This document shows, piece after piece, positions 62,688 to 64,000 of a stretch of 64,000 bases of DNA. How positions within the stretch are numbered: the stretch's first letter is position 1; every line of letters starts with the position of its first letter. A model generated the notes under the pieces. It saw only the letters and a program-made list of their open reading frames with translations, was not told the DNA's origin and did no database searches. The stretch is from Sphingobacterium haloxyli. GTDB taxonomy: Bacteria > Bacteroidota > Bacteroidia > Sphingobacteriales > Sphingobacteriaceae. The position numbers and the translations under genes were made by a program. The stretch lies in the NCBI RefSeq assembly GCF_002980525.1, contig NZ_PVBQ01000020.1, forward strand, positions 1 through 64,000, given 5' to 3'.

Positions 62688-64000
62688 TTACCAGGGTTTA
62701 GAAGTACCTTGCATTAGCCAAGGTTTGGACCACGGGCTGTTCTTACCATCTGTTCTGGAATAGCTGGTCAACTCGAGTCTTTCCATTGCTTCCGCTACAT
62801 TTTTGGAATTGATGTTCAGTTCGTCCTGCATGTACAAAAAGCGGACCGGAATTGCTTGCCGTATAGCGACAGGACCGGCTTTAAGAGCGGGGTATCCCGT
62901 CCGGCGATAGTCAAACCAAGACTCGGTTGCTGCCGTCCAGCTGGCGACCCATTTTTGCTCAATCAGCTGTTCTAGTTTATTTTGAAAAGTGACCCGAGGG
63001 TGTGCGATATAGTCAGTATACGCTCCGGCCACGTTCCAGGTTTCCAGCGAGGATTTTATAGCATTTTCATAGTGTGTTTTTGCATCTCCGACGTTCCAGC
63101 CTTTGAGTGCGGCTTCAGCAAGGATAAAATGAACTTCTGCAGCCGAGAGTAGGCGTGCCTTAAGTAAGGGGTCTTTCGCCATAGAATAACGCTCATGGAG
63201 GTAGGATACATGGGGATTAAAGGATGTCTGTCCAGGCGTAGGGTTTAGGTTGTAACCTGAAGGCAAGGCGGAAACGCTTGCAGGCAGGCCTACGTAGTCG
63301 GGATCTGTGTTCACCGTGGTATTGGCAACCCGATCCGGAGACAGATGCCGTTTGCCGTTCACGATTTCGTCTGTCCCGGCAGGGAACTCGCTGCTCACGA
63401 CGAGTGGCACTTCTACTTTTTTTGCCCACACGGCCAAGCGTGGATCATGTCGTTGCTGCATATATTCTACGAGGGTAGCACACATTTTCAGTCGGCGGTA
63501 ATTGCTTCCGCTAGCATCGTTGACTGTGTTCGTCGGCCAGGAGTCGCTCTGGTTTGTGCCGGGAAATGCCATCGCGACGTCGTGCTCGCTGTTTAGTATA
63601 AAAGGATAGCGCTGGCGATCGCCGTAAATGCGCTCGATAGCCGCGCGGGACTCCGACGGAAGTTTTTCGGAAAGGCGCATATGGTAGCGTAACAGGAGGG
63701 AATTGGCAAACTGTCGCCACCGGGCTGGATTGCCGTTGAAGTATACATCTGCGGTAGGCAGGATGGATGTGTATGACGAAGGGTCTTTGGAAAGCAGTTC
63801 GCTTGCTCTTTCAAGATCTTCTATAACGCCTCGGTATATAGTCTCCTGGTTATCATACTTCGGTAACAGATTCTCGCTGCCACCTTGCTCAGCACGTAAG
63901 GCATCGGTGTAGGGTGCATCTCCCCACACATCGGTGATCAGCCCGAACATAAAGGCACGCATAACGAGTCCTACGCCGTAATGGAACTCAAGGCTTAGTT
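62688..64000 (-). CDS. SusD-like (SusD_2-type) protein, 5' end cut by window
   Basis: The frame is open to the edge of the window: upstream of Met 63962 it reads LSLEFHYGVGLV, so the start is outside. The visible 424-plus residues match the second SusD family: MFGLITDVWGDAPYTDAL near the edge, the helical VEYMQQRHDPRLAVWA part, and the C-terminal EQKWVASWTAATESWFDYRRTGYP (core YRRTGYP) with RFLYMQDELN. It should partner a TonB transporter encoded beyond 64000. It is the first visible gene of locus E. Confidence 0.9.
   Translation of the reverse strand, partial: LSLEFHYGVGLVMRAFMFGLITDVWGDAPYTDALRAEQGGSENLLPKYDNQETIYRGVIEDLERASELLSKDPSSYTSILPTADVYFNGNPARWRQFANSLLLRYHMRLSEKLPSESRAAIERIYGDRQRYPFILNSEHDVAMAFPGTNQSDSWPTNTVNDASGSNYRRLKMCATLVEYMQQRHDPRLAVWAKKVEVPLVVSSEFPAGTDEIVNGKRHLSPDRVANTTVNTDPDYVGLPASVSALPSGYNLNPTPGQTSFNPHVSYLHERYSMAKDPLLKARLLSAAEVHFILAEAALKGWNVGDAKTHYENAIKSSLETWNVAGAYTDYIAHPRVTFQNKLEQLIEQKWVASWTAATESWFDYRRTGYPALKAGPVAIRQAIPVRFLYMQDELNINSKNVAEAMERLELTSYSRTDGKNSPWSKPWLMQGTSKPW

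Noticed and set aside
1..64000. tRNA, rRNA or CRISPR array
   Set aside because: No cloverleaf-like gene with conserved arms, no rRNA motifs and no regularly spaced repeats were noticed on reading; a dedicated scan was not possible here.

Overview
The window is from a member of the Bacteroidota, most likely order Sphingobacteriales (Sphingobacterium/Olivibacter/Parapedobacter-like). The evidence is two SusC/SusD pairs, each preceded by an ECF sigma factor and a FecR anti-sigma factor. There are also a hybrid two-component regulator with a beta-propeller sensor, many lipoproteins with Bacteroidota-type export signals, Fib_succ_major (FISUMP) proteins and TAnnTTTG promoter boxes. No rRNA, tRNA, CRISPR array or complete insertion sequence was found. 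Genus-level placement is inference.

Layout. 0-9 kb holds small housekeeping and stress genes. These are a truncated LuxR-type HTH, a three-gene run (DUF4870-like membrane protein, one-TM protein, lipoprotein), a lipoprotein that looks like the pore-forming core of the thiol-activated (cholesterol-dependent) cytolysin family, a small outer-membrane-type protein, an SDR, an AraC regulator with a quinone reductase, a bestrophin-type channel, and a QorB-like quinone reductase with an Rrf2 repressor whose paired operators are visible. 9.4-21 kb is locus A: a TonB-dependent receptor, two paralogous beta-helix lipoproteins, a purple-acid-phosphatase-like enzyme and a hybrid two-component regulator. 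21-30 kb is locus B: ECF sigma, FecR, SusC, SusD, a DUF6528 lipoprotein and a FISUMP protein. 30-46 kb is locus C: ECF sigma, FecR, SusC, SusD, two endonuclease/exonuclease/phosphatase (EEP) family proteins, FISUMP, a Tat-exported FAD oxidoreductase, a protein of unknown function and a DUF4091 protein. 46-52 kb returns to general genes (TerC, MocR regulator, PaiB, GNAT, alcohol dehydrogenase, orphan HTH/coiled-coil protein). 52-57 kb is locus D: AraC membrane regulator, a second TonB receptor of the locus A type and a secreted tyrosine-phosphatase-like protein. 57-60 kb holds a small unknown protein, a fragment of a TspO-like gene, a frameshifted old-yellow-enzyme gene and an intact TspO-like gene. 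60-64 kb is locus E: a SusD-like protein running off the end of the window, a PqaA-like hydrolase and a second purple-acid-phosphatase-like enzyme.

How it fits together. Four of the five uptake loci (A, C, D, E) carry one or two extracytoplasmic proteins from phosphatase or phosphodiesterase folds (two PAP-like, two EEP, one PTP-like). I read the region as an accessory foraging island biased toward phosphorylated substrates. That is an inference from gene families, not a demonstrated substrate. The most unusual single items are the CDC-like lipoprotein, the matched operator and promoter-like motifs shared between distant loci, and the frameshift in the old yellow enzyme gene.
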